Assembly (NCBI GenBank): GCA_016124535.1
Contig: WGNK01000006.1
Span: 62,001-126,000 of the forward strand
From: Azospirillum sp.
Lineage (GTDB): Bacteria > Pseudomonadota > Alphaproteobacteria > Azospirillales > Azospirillaceae
DNA length: 64,000 nt
Direction of reading: 5' to 3'
Shown: positions 17,655 to 26,408 of the stretch, piece by piece
Numbering within the stretch: position 1 is the stretch's first letter
Layout: every line of letters begins with the position of its first letter
Notes under the pieces: generated by a model
What the model was told of the DNA's origin: nothing
Database searches by the model: none
Seen by the model: the letters and a program-made list of their open reading frames with translations, nothing else
Program-made: the position numbers and the translations under genes

Positions 17655-18809
17655 TCACCCGGTCAGCACCACCGCGGCATTGGGGCGCCAGGTCAGGAAG
17701 ACTTCGTCGTCCCAGGTGATCGGCAACTCGGTCAGGCGGGTGAGATTGGGCAAGGTGGCACGCACCCGCTTGCCCGATGCCAATTCGATCAGATAATTGG
17801 AAAAATTGCCGAGATAGGCAATCTCGCGGACCACGCCCTGTACCTGGTTGCGGCCTTGCCCCAGCGGCTCGGCCGGGGTGCCCTTGGCGATCAGCATCTT
17901 TTCCGGGCGCACCGCGACCCAGACCTGGGCACCCTCCAGCCCGGACACGCCATGGCCGATATAGATATCGCAGCCGGCTTCTTCGGAGCGGATCACCACG
18001 TAATCCGGCTCGTCCTCGACGATCCGGCCTTCAAACAGGTTGACCTGGCCGATGAATTCGGCGGTGAAGCGCGAGTTGGGATACTCGTAGATCTCCGCCG
18101 GGGTGCCGAGCTGAACGATCGAGCCCTGGTTCATCACCGCGACCCGGCAGGCCATGGTCATCGCCTCGCTCTGGTCGTGGGTAACCACGACGAAGGTGAT
18201 GCCGACCTGCTCCTGGATGTTGGACAGCTCGAACTGGGTTTCCTCGCGCAACTTCTTGTCGAGTGCAGCCAGGGGCTCGTCGAGCAGCAGCAGCTTGGGC
18301 CGCTTGACCAGGCACCGCGCCAGCGCCACCCGTTGCCGCTGGCCGCCCGACAATTGGTGGGGGCGCCGCCGGGCAAACGGGGTCAGTTGCACCAGTTCCA
18401 GCGCTTCGGCGACCCGCTCGCGAATCTGATCGCCGGGCAGGCGGTCCTGATGCAGGCCGAAGGCGATGTTCTGCGCCACCGACATATGGGGAAACAGCGC
18501 GTAGGATTGGAACATCATATTGACCGGCCGCTCATAGGGCGGGATCGCCGACATATCGACGCCGTCGATCCAGATGCGGCCCTCGGTCGGTCGCTCGAAC
18601 CCGGCCAGCATGCGCAGCAGGGTCGACTTGCCGCAACCGGAACCGCCGAGCAGAGCAAAGAACTCGCCGCGGTAGATCGACAGCGAAACATCATCGACCG
18701 CGACGAAGTCGCCGAATTTCTTGGTCACCTGCTCCAGCCGGACATAGGGCGTCTGGTCCGGATCGCGCCAGGGCTCGGCGGGCGTCGGCTTGCGGCTGGT
18801 CTGGGCCAT
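17655..18809 (-). CDS. potG: Putrescine/spermidine ABC transporter ATP-binding protein
   Basis: A 384-residue ATPase of a polyamine importer. Walker A GGSGCGKST near residue 56, Q-loop MMFQSYALFPHM, signature LSGGQRQRVALAR, Walker B LLLLDEPLAALD and the H-loop are all intact. A C-terminal TOBE-type domain (about 300-384) follows. The tandem upstream binding proteins are PotF-like, so PotG is preferred to PotA. Normally potH and potI permeases come next, but here the next gene, 188 bases away, is the unrelated DUF4159 protein. Confidence 0.92.
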   Translation of the reverse strand: MAQTSRKPTPAEPWRDPDQTPYVRLEQVTKKFGDFVAVDDVSLSIYRGEFFALLGGSGCGKSTLLRMLAGFERPTEGRIWIDGVDMSAIPPYERPVNMMFQSYALFPHMSVAQNIAFGLHQDRLPGDQIRERVAEALELVQLTPFARRRPHQLSGGQRQRVALARCLVKRPKLLLLDEPLAALDKKLREETQFELSNIQEQVGITFVVVTHDQSEAMTMACRVAVMNQGSIVQLGTPAEIYEYPNSRFTAEFIGQVNLFEGRIVEDEPDYVVIRSEEAGCDIYIGHGVSGLEGAQVWVAVRPEKMLIAKGTPAEPLGQGRNQVQGVVREIAYLGNFSNYLIELASGKRVRATLPNLTRLTELPITWDDEVFLTWRPNAAVVLTG

Positions 18810-18830
18810 GTCGATCGTTCTCGCTCGCGG

Positions 18831-19940
18831 TCAGTTGCCGGTTTGAACTCTGGCCCACATCCGGGCCCGCGCCCGCTCGGCCCGCTGGCCGACGGCGTGC
18901 ACCGTGAACATCCTGGCGATTGCCTGCCGGGACGGGTAGATTGCCGGATTGTTCTTCAGCGCCGGATCGAGAAAATCGCGCGATGCCGGCACCGCATTGG
19001 CAAATCGGGTGAACCTGGAAATGCCGGCCATCACCTCGGGCTGAAGCACGAAGTTGATGAAGGCATGGGCCGCGTCGGGATTGGGCGCATCGGCCGGGAT
19101 CACCAGGGTATCGAACCACAGCTGCGCCCCTTCCTTGGGCAGCACATAGGCGATCTCGAGCCCGGAACCGGCCACAACCGCCCGATTGCGCGCCCGCAGC
19201 ACGTCGCCACTATAGGAGAACACCAGGCAGGTCTCCCCCGAGCTCAGCTCATCGAGGTCCGCCACCGTCGCAAAGGATTTGACGTAGGGACGCACCGCCA
19301 TCAGCGTGCGCTCGACCGCCTTGAGGTCTTCGGTCTTCTCGGAGTTGGGGTCGAGGCCGAGATAATCCAGCACCGCCGGAATGATCTCGATCGGCGACAC
19401 CGGAAAGGTGATGCCGCAGGGCGCCAGCCGACGGGCGACATCGGGCTTGAACAGCAGATCGAAGCTGTCGAGCGGCGCGTCGGCCATCAGCGCCTTGACC
19501 CGGCCAGGTAGGACGCCGATGCCGACGGTGCCCCATTGGTAGATCACGGCGTAGCGATTCCCCGGATCGCTGGTCGCCACCTGGTCCATCAGGGCGTCGT
19601 CAAGCTGGGCGAGATTGGGGATTTTGCTTTTGTCGAGCGGTTGCACCGCCTGGGACTTGATCAGCTGGGCCAGCGTCGGTTCGGCGGGGGGCACCGCCAC
19701 GTCGTAGCCGGACCCGCCGACCAGCAGCTTCTGCTCCAGGCGCTCGGGCCGGTCGAAAGTGTCGTACCGGGTAGCAATACCGCTCGCCTGGGTGAAGTCG
19801 GCCAGCGTGGTCTCGCCGATATACTCGACCCAGTTGTAGATACTGAGCTTCGCGGCGGCGGCGGGCCCGATCGCTCCGGCCCAAGCCAAGACCGCTGGAA
19901 TCAACGCGGCCGCCAGGCTTCCGGCCATCCTCCGGTTCAT
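18831..19940 (-). CDS. potF: Polyamine-binding periplasmic protein, copy 1
   Basis: A 369-residue extracytoplasmic solute-binding protein of the PotD/PotF family, with a signal peptide (MNRRMAGSLAAALIPAVLAW...) and the hallmark KLSIYNWVEYIGETT at the mature N-terminus. Further family segments include YQWGTVGIG and PEVMAGISRF. It delivers putrescine or related amines to a membrane transporter. It is similar along its whole length to the gene just upstream, so it arose by tandem duplication. The ATG at 19940 has a strong GGAGGGGG ribosome site; 21 bases separate it from potG. Confidence 0.9.
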   Translation of the reverse strand: MNRRMAGSLAAALIPAVLAWAGAIGPAAAAKLSIYNWVEYIGETTLADFTQASGIATRYDTFDRPERLEQKLLVGGSGYDVAVPPAEPTLAQLIKSQAVQPLDKSKIPNLAQLDDALMDQVATSDPGNRYAVIYQWGTVGIGVLPGRVKALMADAPLDSFDLLFKPDVARRLAPCGITFPVSPIEIIPAVLDYLGLDPNSEKTEDLKAVERTLMAVRPYVKSFATVADLDELSSGETCLVFSYSGDVLRARNRAVVAGSGLEIAYVLPKEGAQLWFDTLVIPADAPNPDAAHAFINFVLQPEVMAGISRFTRFANAVPASRDFLDPALKNNPAIYPSRQAIARMFTVHAVGQRAERARARMWARVQTGN

Positions 19941-20005
19941 CGCCCCCTCCACCCTTGGGGCAGCAACGGCCGGAGCCCGCTCCGACCGTCGCCCGTCCAG
20001 GCGGG

Positions 20006-21130
20006 TCACTTTCCGGTCTTGACCCTGGTCCACATCCGGGTCCGCGCCCGTTCGGCGGCCTGGCTGATCGAGTGCACGGTAAACATCTTGGCGATCGCCT
20101 CCTTGGGCGGATAGATCGCCGGATTGTTGCGCACCGCCGGGTCCAGGAATTCCCGCGAGGCGGGGACCGCATTGGCGTATTTGGTGAATTTTGAGATGCC
20201 GGCCATCACTTCAGGCTGCAGCACGAAATTGATGAAGCTGAAGGCAGCAGCGGCGTTCGGCGCATCGACCGGAACCGCCAGATTGTCGAACCACAGCTGG
20301 ACCCCCTCCTTGGGCACGAGGTATTCGACCACCAGGCCGCCGCCGGCTTCGATCGCACGGTCGCGGGCCTGGAGCACGTCGCCGTTATAGGCGAACACCA
20401 CGCAGGTATCGCCGCCGGCCAGATTGTTGATGTTCTGCCCGGTCACGAAATTCTTGATAAAGGGCCGCACCGCCATCAGGGTCTTTTCGACCTTCTTCAG
20501 GTCGTCGGCCTTCTCCGAATTGGGATCCAGTCCGAGATAGTGCAGCACAGTCGGCACCACGTCGATTGCCGAGTCGAGCAGTGTGATACCGCACGGCGCC
20601 AGCTTCTTGACCACCTCCGGCTTGAACAGCAGGTCGAAGCTGTCGATCGGCGCGTTCGGCATCAAGGCCTTGATCTTGGCGGGCAGGATGCCGATGCCGA
20701 TGGTGCCCCACTGGTAGATCGCGCCGAAGCGGTTGCCCGGATCCGTGCTGGCGACCTGCTTCATCAGGTCGGGATCAAGATTGGCCAGATTGGGAATTTT
20801 GCTCTTGTCGAGCGGCTGCAGGACCTTGGCCTTGATCAGACGCGCCAGGGTCGGCTCGGCGGTCGGTACCACCACATCATAGCCGGAATGCCCGACCAAC
20901 AGCTTCTGTTCCAGCAGTTCCAGGCTGTCGTAGACGTCGTAATGCGGCTTGGTGCCGGTCGCCTTGGTGAAGTCGTCCAGCGTGGTTTCGCCGATATAGT
21001 CGTTCCAATTGTAGATGTTGATCCCTTCGGCGGCGGCAGGCCGCGCGAGTAGCGCCCCACCGAGCGTGGCCCAGCCAAGCACGGTAATGGCGGCAGCCGC
21101 CGCTAGGCCGCTGGTGATCCTCTGGTTCAT
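20006..21130 (-). CDS. potF: Polyamine-binding periplasmic protein, copy 2
   Basis: A 374-residue paralogue of the previous gene, with its own signal peptide and the mature start INIYNWNDYIGETTLDDF. It is the promoter-proximal gene of the potF-potF-potG unit. Binding-pocket segments shared with copy 1 include SGYDVVVPTAEPTLARLI and YQWGTIGIG, but many positions differ, for example YVVEYL-region and LDSAIDVVP, so the two may prefer different amines. I use the ATG at 21130; the frame stays open upstream without a signal peptide. Confidence 0.9.
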   Translation of the reverse strand: MNQRITSGLAAAAAITVLGWATLGGALLARPAAAEGINIYNWNDYIGETTLDDFTKATGTKPHYDVYDSLELLEQKLLVGHSGYDVVVPTAEPTLARLIKAKVLQPLDKSKIPNLANLDPDLMKQVASTDPGNRFGAIYQWGTIGIGILPAKIKALMPNAPIDSFDLLFKPEVVKKLAPCGITLLDSAIDVVPTVLHYLGLDPNSEKADDLKKVEKTLMAVRPFIKNFVTGQNINNLAGGDTCVVFAYNGDVLQARDRAIEAGGGLVVEYLVPKEGVQLWFDNLAVPVDAPNAAAAFSFINFVLQPEVMAGISKFTKYANAVPASREFLDPAVRNNPAIYPPKEAIAKMFTVHSISQAAERARTRMWTRVKTGK

Positions 21131-21306
21131 CGGTCTAGTCCCCCGACTGGTTGGAAAAAGAGCCGCGAGCGAAATCCACGGACGAGCGTAACCCATTGCA
21201 GCGGACCCCAGCGCCCTTGTCAACCGCCGCGCCGGGCCAATCGATTGAACCTGGCGGCTTTTGGCGCTACCTTCTCTGCCGACGCCACCGTCCCAGGAGA
21301 GCATCG

Positions 21307-21525
21307 ATGAACCTCAGTCTCGAACACATCCTCGACAAGGCCCACGAAAAGAAGCCGCTCAAGGAAATCGTCACCCTGTCGCCGGCGGCGCTCCAGGGGG
21401 TTTCCGACAGCGATGCCCAGCATCTGAAGGACGCATTCAACATCAAGACCATCGAGGATATGGCGAACAGCAAGTTTTTCCGCTGGGCGCAGGCGCTGAC
21501 CACGCTGGCGGCCTACGAGAAATAG
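21307..21525 (+). CDS. Small helical protein, possibly helix-hairpin-helix
   Basis: A 72-residue cytosolic protein beginning MNLSLEHILDKAHEKKPLKE. The segment SPAALQGVSDSDAQHLKDAFNIKTIEDM looks like a helix-hairpin-helix unit of the kind that binds DNA or protein, and the end is FFRWAQALTTLAAYEK. An AGGAG ribosome site precedes the ATG at 21307. Small proteins of this pattern occur in other alphaproteobacteria to my recollection, with no known role. Confidence 0.7.
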   Translation: MNLSLEHILDKAHEKKPLKEIVTLSPAALQGVSDSDAQHLKDAFNIKTIEDMANSKFFRWAQALTTLAAYEK

Positions 21526-21577
21526 GCCGGCCGGAATTTTTCGAACTCTTCCGGTTATGGATTGAAAGGAAAGGGTC

Positions 21578-21832
21578 ATGCCAGGCCTGTTACGGCTCGC
21601 AGCGGTGCTCGTGGTGGCCTTGCCGGTTCTGGCCTTCGGCGCCGCCCCGGTCCCGTTCTATGGTACCGAGGCCGAGGCAACCAAGGCCTGCACGGACGAT
21701 ACCGTGGTGTGGATCAACAAATTGTCCAAGGTCTACCACCTGAAGGGCGGCAAGTGGTTCGGCAAGACCAAGGATGGCGGCTATGGTTGCCGCAAGGCGG
21801 CCGACCTCGGTGGCTATAAGGCGGCAAAATAG
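21578..21832 (+). CDS. Small secreted protein of unknown function
   Basis: An 84-residue protein with a signal peptide (MPGLLRLAAVLVVALPVLAFGA) and a mature part of about 62 residues with two cysteines and many lysines. The pattern TEAEATKACTDDTVVWINKLSKVYH followed by GGKWFGKTKDGGYGC suggests a small disulfide-bonded periplasmic or exported protein. A GAAAGG ribosome site precedes it. It is 52 bases downstream of the small helical gene and may share its transcript. Confidence 0.7.
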   Translation: MPGLLRLAAVLVVALPVLAFGAAPVPFYGTEAEATKACTDDTVVWINKLSKVYHLKGGKWFGKTKDGGYGCRKAADLGGYKAAK

Positions 21833-21858
21833 CCATCCCCGCGGTCCGGGAGTCAGCG

Positions 21859-22332
21859 ATGCCCAGGAGCCATGTCTATCGACCGCTGATCCGCTGGACC
21901 GGCAATCGGGGCAGCGGGACTTCGGGTTATTACGATTATGGCCGCGACCATGTGATCGAAGCCGCGGGCAAGCCGCCGTTGCCTGGTTCGGCAGACCCGG
22001 CATTTCGGGGCGACGCCGCCCGGTGGAACCCCGAAGACCTGCTGGTTGCCTCGCTGTCCTGCTGCCATATGCTGTGGTTTCTCCATTTGAGCGCCGAGTC
22101 CGGCCTCATCGTCACCGCCTATGACGATGAGCCGGTCGGGACCATGGCGGAGACCGCCGACGGCAGCGGCCACTTTACCAGTGTCGTGCTCCGCCCGCGG
22201 GTAACCCTGGCCGCCGGCGGCGACCCGGCTGCCACCGAGGCGCTGCACCACCGCGCCCACGCTCTCTGCTTCATCGCCAACTCGGTCAATTTTCCGGTGA
22301 CCGTGGAGTCGCGCTTCGGGATCAGCGACTAA
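21859..22332 (+). CDS. OsmC family peroxiredoxin-like protein
   Basis: A 157-residue cytosolic thiol protein that reduces organic hydroperoxides. Both expected cysteines are present: Cys68 or Cys69 in the SLSCCHMLWFLHLS helix and Cys137 in HALCFIANSV, and Glu59 sits in the NPEDLLVAS motif. Its end overlaps by 11 bases the convergent thioredoxin-like gene. It follows the small secreted gene by 26 bases and is probably co-transcribed with it. Confidence 0.88.
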   Translation: MPRSHVYRPLIRWTGNRGSGTSGYYDYGRDHVIEAAGKPPLPGSADPAFRGDAARWNPEDLLVASLSCCHMLWFLHLSAESGLIVTAYDDEPVGTMAETADGSGHFTSVVLRPRVTLAAGGDPAATEALHHRAHALCFIANSVNFPVTVESRFGISD

Positions 22333-22603
22333 CATCCACCTCGCGAGCACCCGGAGCCGATTGACCGGTCGCGCGAAGCCAGCTGTCGACCCTGTCCGCG
22401 CGCGGAACGCCGCCGGCATGGACGACTTTGCCGTCAACCACCACGCCTGGGGTCGATATCACGCCGAAACCCAGGATCTCGGCTATCCCGGTGACCTTCT
22501 CGATCGACACCGCGGTGCCGAGCGCCGCCGCCCGATCCTCGATCAATTTGGCGGTCGCGACGCAGCTCTTGCAGCCGGACCCGAGCACTTTGACGGTTTT
22601 CAT
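22322..22603 (-). CDS. Thioredoxin-fold small redox disulfide protein
   Basis: A 93-residue protein of the glutaredoxin-like small redox family. A CxxC active site lies at residues 11-14 (GCKSC) and a cis-proline loop at STPGVVVDGK. Such proteins are often encoded beside DUF318/ArsP-type permeases in arsenic or metal loci, and here the gene overlaps the permease stop by four bases. It probably relays electrons to the permease or its cargo. The ATG at 22603 begins the conserved MKTVKVLGSGC. Confidence 0.88.
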   Translation of the reverse strand: MKTVKVLGSGCKSCVATAKLIEDRAAALGTAVSIEKVTGIAEILGFGVISTPGVVVDGKVVHAGGVPRADRVDSWLRATGQSAPGAREVDVSR

Positions 22604-23583
22604 GGCAGACTCCCCGGTTGAAGGAACAGCAGGTTGAGCAGAAAGCCGATCGCCACGAAGGCAACCGAGAGGTAGCCGGCGAAGCAGGCCAGCAGGGCGG
22701 GTTTGAGCACCTTGCGCAACATGACGAATTCCGGCGGCGAGATCGCGACCACACTCATCATGAAGGCGACGACGGTGCCGATCGGCACGCCCTTGCCCAA
22801 TAGCGCCTCGGCGACCGGGATGATCCCGGTGGCGTTCGAATAGAGCGGCAGGCCGATCACGACCGCCACCGGCACCGCGAAAGGGTTCCCGGCGCCGGCG
22901 TATCGGGCCACCAGGTCCTCGGGAACATAGCCGTGGAGCGCAGCGCCGAAGCCAATGCCGACCAGGACGTAGAGCCAGATGCGCCCGACGATCTGGCTGA
23001 CCTCGCCCCCGGCATAGCGCAGCCGATCGCCCAGCGATGCCGCGGCCTCGGGGTGAACCACGGGGCCGAGGCGGATTTTCCAGACATAGTCCTCGACCCA
23101 GCGCTCCAGATGCAGACGGTCGATCAATACGCCGCCAACAATGCCGACCGCCATCCCGGCGCCGACATAGAGTGCGGTCAGTTTCCAGCCGACCAGCGAA
23201 GCGAGGATCACCACCGCTACCTCGTTGACCAGAGGCGAGGTGATCAGAAAGGCCATCGTCACCCCGACCGGAATGCCGCCTTCCAAAAAGCCGATAAACA
23301 AAGGCACCGACGAGCAGGAGCAGAACGGCGTCACCGCGCCAAGGATTGCGGCGAGCAGGTAGCCAGCGCCATGGGAGCTGCCTTTGATCAGGGTCCGGAC
23401 CCGTTCCGGCGACAAGACGGTGCGAAACAACCCCATCACGAAGACGATGGCGACCAGCAGGGTAAAAATCTTGGTGCTATCTTCGACGAAGAAGTGGACG
23501 GCCGCGCCGAGAGGGCCATCTGCAGCCAATCCGAACGCCCGGTAAGTCACCAGGTCGGCAAGGCTGGCGAAGGGATCGCCCAT
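22600..23583 (-). CDS. ArsP/DUF318-type permease
   Basis: A 327-residue inner-membrane permease with about eight to nine hydrophobic segments. The signature GAVTPFCSCSSVPLFIGF (Cys88 and Cys90) is diagnostic for this family, which includes the organoarsenical exporter ArsP. A second pseudo-repeat PLYSNATGIIPV lies near residue 250. The divergent ArsR regulator and the coupled redox gene point to arsenical or other soft-metal export. The exact substrate is not shown by sequence. Confidence 0.85.
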   Translation of the reverse strand: MGDPFASLADLVTYRAFGLAADGPLGAAVHFFVEDSTKIFTLLVAIVFVMGLFRTVLSPERVRTLIKGSSHGAGYLLAAILGAVTPFCSCSSVPLFIGFLEGGIPVGVTMAFLITSPLVNEVAVVILASLVGWKLTALYVGAGMAVGIVGGVLIDRLHLERWVEDYVWKIRLGPVVHPEAAASLGDRLRYAGGEVSQIVGRIWLYVLVGIGFGAALHGYVPEDLVARYAGAGNPFAVPVAVVIGLPLYSNATGIIPVAEALLGKGVPIGTVVAFMMSVVAISPPEFVMLRKVLKPALLACFAGYLSVAFVAIGFLLNLLFLQPGSLP

Positions 23584-23677
23584 GGTATCCTCCGGAACTG
23601 CCGGCGACCGCGCGGGAGGAGGCAGGTCTCCCCGGCAAACCAGCAGATTGGCCGCCGCCGCGGTCCCGTCAATTCTT

Positions 23678-23699
23678 TATTTCGTTGTGCGACGAAATA
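23678..23699. promoter_or_regulatory. Inverted-repeat operator, probable ArsR binding site
   Basis: A perfect 8-bp inverted repeat, TATTTCGT and ACGAAATA, separated by six bases, lies 15 bases before the arsR start and in the divergent promoter region of the permease gene. Placement and form suit an ArsR-family dimer. Confidence 0.75.
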
Positions 23700-23714
23700 T
23701 CGTAGGGTAAGACG

Positions 23715-24113
23715 ATGCTCGAGCAATTTCAGCAGGCCAGCCAGGCCATCGCGGACCCGTCGCGGCTGCGCATTCTGAAGATTCTGGAAACCGGCGAACT
23801 CTGCGTCTGCCAGATCACCGCCGTGCTCGGACTGGCCCCGGCGACCGTCTCCAAGCACCTGTCGCTGCTCCGTCTGGCGGGCCTGGTGAGCCAGCGCAAG
23901 GCCGGGCGGTGGGTCCACTACCGGCTGGCGAACCGCTCGACCAATCCCTATGCGCCGGCGCTGCTGCGAGTGGTCGGCAGCGTGCTCGGCGATGACGAGA
24001 CGATTGCAGCAGATCTCCGGCGCCTGGAGCCGGTCAGGGAAACTCCGCTCGAAGCGCTGTGCGCCAAGGACAGCGACCCGGTCCCCCGAAGCGACGGGAT
24101 CACAACTCGGTGA
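23715..24113 (+). CDS. arsR: ArsR family metal-responsive repressor
   Basis: A 132-residue winged-helix regulator. The metal-sensing motif ELCVCQI is intact (Cys30, Cys32), followed by the recognition helix ATVSKHLSLLRLAGLVSQRK and the wing GRWVHYRL. It should repress its own gene and the divergent permease operon through the operator at 23678-23699, releasing DNA on As(III) or a similar ion. The C-terminal tail is longer than in minimal ArsR and lacks an obvious extra cysteine pair except Cys near residue 116. Confidence 0.92.
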   Translation: MLEQFQQASQAIADPSRLRILKILETGELCVCQITAVLGLAPATVSKHLSLLRLAGLVSQRKAGRWVHYRLANRSTNPYAPALLRVVGSVLGDDETIAADLRRLEPVRETPLEALCAKDSDPVPRSDGITTR

Positions 24114-24200
24114 ACGGGCCGCCGGCGGCCAAGGCCAAACCTGGAAGTTCTCTAAACTAGTCGCCATATTTTCCTTGTCGAGTGAGCCCAACAGAGTTAT

Positions 24201-25661
24201 ATGAAAACCAGGAAATGTAGCCAAGCGCACATTTCGACCCATCGGGAACCCAGAGTCATCACGCCGCCACCGCTCGAGGCCGCCATGCCCCCAGCCATCT
24301 CGCACGCAGAGCCCTTGATCGAGCCCCTGGTGATCCCCCCGGCCGACGCCTGGCGCGGCGCCCCCAGCCTGCCCAGCCTGTCGGAGGTCTACCGCTCGAT
24401 CCCGGTGCTCGGCGGCGGCACCTTCTGGCGCCGGCTCTTTGCCTTCGCCGGGCCGGGCTTCCTGGTCGCGGTCGGCTATATGGACCCCGGCAACTGGGCG
24501 ACCTCGCTGGCCGGCGGCTCGGCCTATGGCTACAACCTGCTGGTCGTGGTCATGGTGTCCAACCTGATGGCGATCCTGCTCCAGGCCTTGGCCGCACGAC
24601 TCGGCATCGCCACCGGCCGGGACCTGGCCCAGGCCTGCCGCGACCATTACAGCCCGACCACCGGCGTCGCGCTGTGGCTGCTATGCGAGATCGCGATCAT
24701 CGCGACAGATCTCGCGGAAGTGATCGGCACCGCGATCGCGCTGAATTTGCTGTTCGGCATCCCGCTGACCGTCGGCGTGGTGATCACGGCCCTCGACGTG
24801 GTGCTGTTGCTGGCGCTGCAGAATCTGGGTTTCCGCTGGATCGAAGCCTTCATCGTCAGCCTGGTCGCGGTGATCGCCGCCTGTTTCGGCTACGAGTTGC
24901 TCTTGTCCCAGCCGTCGCTCGCGGGGATTCTTGGTGGGCTGCTGCCCAAGGCCGAGATCGTGACCAATCCCGGCATGCTCTACATCGCGATCGGCATCAT
25001 CGGCGCCACCGTGATGCCCCACAATCTCTATCTGCACTCGGCGATCGTCCAGACCCGCTCCTACGAGCAGACCGAAACCGGCCGGCGCGAGGCGATCCGC
25101 TTCGCCTCGATCGACAGCACGGTCGCGCTGATGTTCGCGCTGCTGGTCAATGGCGCGATCCTGATCCTGGCCGCCTCGGCATTCCACAGTGCCGGCCGGA
25201 CCGAGGTCGCGGAAATCCAGGACGCCTTCCATTTGCTGGCGCCGATCCTGGGCGTGGGTGCCGCCAGCACGGTGTTCGCGGTCGCCTTGCTCGCCTGCGG
25301 CCTGAATTCGACCGTCACCGCGACCCTGGCCGGCCAGATCGTGATGGAGGGTTTTCTCAATCTGCGCCTGCCGCCCTGGCTGCGCCGCCTGATCACCCGC
25401 GGCATCGCAGTGGTGCCGGCCGTTTTCGCCTCCGCCCTCTACGGCGAAAACGGCACTGCCCAACTCCTGATCTTGAGTCAGGTCGTGCTCAGTCTGCAAC
25501 TGCCTTTCGCAATCATCCCTTTGGTGATGTTCACCGGCGACCGCGCCAAGATGGGCCGCCTGGTCGCCCCGCGCTGGATGACCGCGCTGGCCTGGATCGT
25601 CGCCGCCGTGGTCGTGGTGCTGAACCTTAAGCTGCTGTGGGATGTGATGGTTGGGGGGTAA
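24201..25661 (+). CDS. mntH: Nramp family divalent metal transporter MntH
   Basis: An inner-membrane proton-coupled Mn(II)/Fe(II) importer of up to 486 residues with about eleven membrane segments. The metal-site motif DPGN (about residues 95-98) and the second motif MPHN are present, as are conserved [11 protein letters not shown] and [10 protein letters not shown] segments. The first 28 codons are AT-richer and do not look like transporter sequence; the ATG at 24285 is an alternative start. An intrinsic terminator follows. No Mn-responsive operator was recognised upstream. Confidence 0.92.
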   Translation: MKTRKCSQAHISTHREPRVITPPPLEAAMPPAISHAEPLIEPLVIPPADAWRGAPSLPSLSEVYRSIPVLGGGTFWRRLFAFAGPGFLVAVGYMDPGNWATSLAGGSAYGYNLLVVVMVSNLMAILLQALAARLGIATGRDLAQACRDHYSPTTGVALWLLCEIAIIATDLAEVIGTAIALNLLFGIPLTVGVVITALDVVLLLALQNLGFRWIEAFIVSLVAVIAACFGYELLLSQPSLAGILGGLLPKAEIVTNPGMLYIAIGIIGATVMPHNLYLHSAIVQTRSYEQTETGRREAIRFASIDSTVALMFALLVNGAILILAASAFHSAGRTEVAEIQDAFHLLAPILGVGAASTVFAVALLACGLNSTVTATLAGQIVMEGFLNLRLPPWLRRLITRGIAVVPAVFASALYGENGTAQLLILSQVVLSLQLPFAIIPLVMFTGDRAKMGRLVAPRWMTALAWIVAAVVVVLNLKLLWDVMVGG

Positions 25662-25700
25662 GCCTCTCGCCATCCCGATCACGGTTTCCCCCTCACCCTG

Positions 25701-25729
25701 CCCTCTCCCCCTCCGGGGAGAGGGTTTTT
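25701..25729 (+). terminator. Intrinsic terminator after mntH
   Basis: A perfect 10-bp stem, CCCTCTCCCC with GGGGAGAGGG, has a CTCC loop and is followed by TTTTT. The surrounding text (CCCTCACCCTG before it) matches an intergenic repeat seen in many proteobacteria, so it may be one copy of a dispersed family. Confidence 0.85.
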
Positions 25730-25859
25730 CGATTCCGAGCGATATGGCCTCCGGTGGCCGGAACCCATGGGCTCGGTCTGCGATCAAGCAGTCTTGGATC
25801 GCAACGAGAAATCATCCATATTGAAAACTGTTGGAGATCGTCTCTGCAATGGTTCCATT

Positions 25860-26405
25860 ATGAGCACAATGTTGGACTTTGCACCCCCGGAGTTCGGATT
25901 TCCGGATTTGGCAGCGAGTTACAAGTCGCTCATCACGCCCGGGATCGAGCAAAGGGCAGACGTATACCAAATTGAGCAAATATCTAAACGTTGGCTATCA
26001 TTTGTCCGCGATTCGAATTCGAAAACCAGCAGCGCAATAGCGAAAATTATTGGAACATGCGAACTCTTATATAATAGAACAATTCCGATATTCGTTGCGC
26101 TCCTGGAAACTGTCATTGCACGTCTGCAAAAAGACGAGGAACTAGCTTTTGGATTTCTGGAACACATTCCTGATATGACCAGAAGCATGGAGGAAATATT
26201 TAAAGAAAACTGTGAGGAAGCGATACCAATTCTTAAAAATACGCTGTCGCAGTTGGAGTCTTTAGTATCCGACCACGCCGAAATGCTGCGCGATGCGCGC
26301 TGGCAGCTGATGTTGCGCCGGGTCAAAGCGTGTCCATCCAAAGGCGTCGGGCCCATCCACGGCGACGCCGCGGGGATGGATGAGTTTCTGGCGTCGATCC
26401 CCTGA
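25860..26405 (+). CDS. AT-rich gene of unknown function, possible antitoxin
   Basis: A 181-residue mainly helical protein (MSTMLDFAPPEFGFPDLAAS...). Residues 1 to about 140 are encoded by AT-rich DNA unlike the genome, with codons such as ATA and AGA; the last 40 residues (from about DHAEMLRDARWQL) switch to normal GC-rich DNA. The frame stays open upstream to 25767. It ends three bases before the RelE/ParE-like gene, the position of an antitoxin. The N-terminal part matches no family I know. It may be foreign DNA fused in frame to the tail of an older antitoxin. Confidence 0.55.
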   Translation: MSTMLDFAPPEFGFPDLAASYKSLITPGIEQRADVYQIEQISKRWLSFVRDSNSKTSSAIAKIIGTCELLYNRTIPIFVALLETVIARLQKDEELAFGFLEHIPDMTRSMEEIFKENCEEAIPILKNTLSQLESLVSDHAEMLRDARWQLMLRRVKACPSKGVGPIHGDAAGMDEFLASIP

Positions 26406-26408
26406 GCC

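Noticed and set aside
14680..17796. A 1038-codon open frame on the plus strand
   Set aside because: It mirrors the DUF4159 gene. Very high GC keeps opposite frames open; its residues are dominated by Gln, Arg and Gly without any domain.
17313..19511. A 732-codon open frame on the plus strand
   Set aside because: Antisense of potG and potF, both of which have intact motifs.
24114..24200. Possible Mn-sensing riboswitch before mntH
   Set aside because: The leader is under 100 bases and shows no paired structure or the conserved loops of the yybP-ykoY class that I could recognise.
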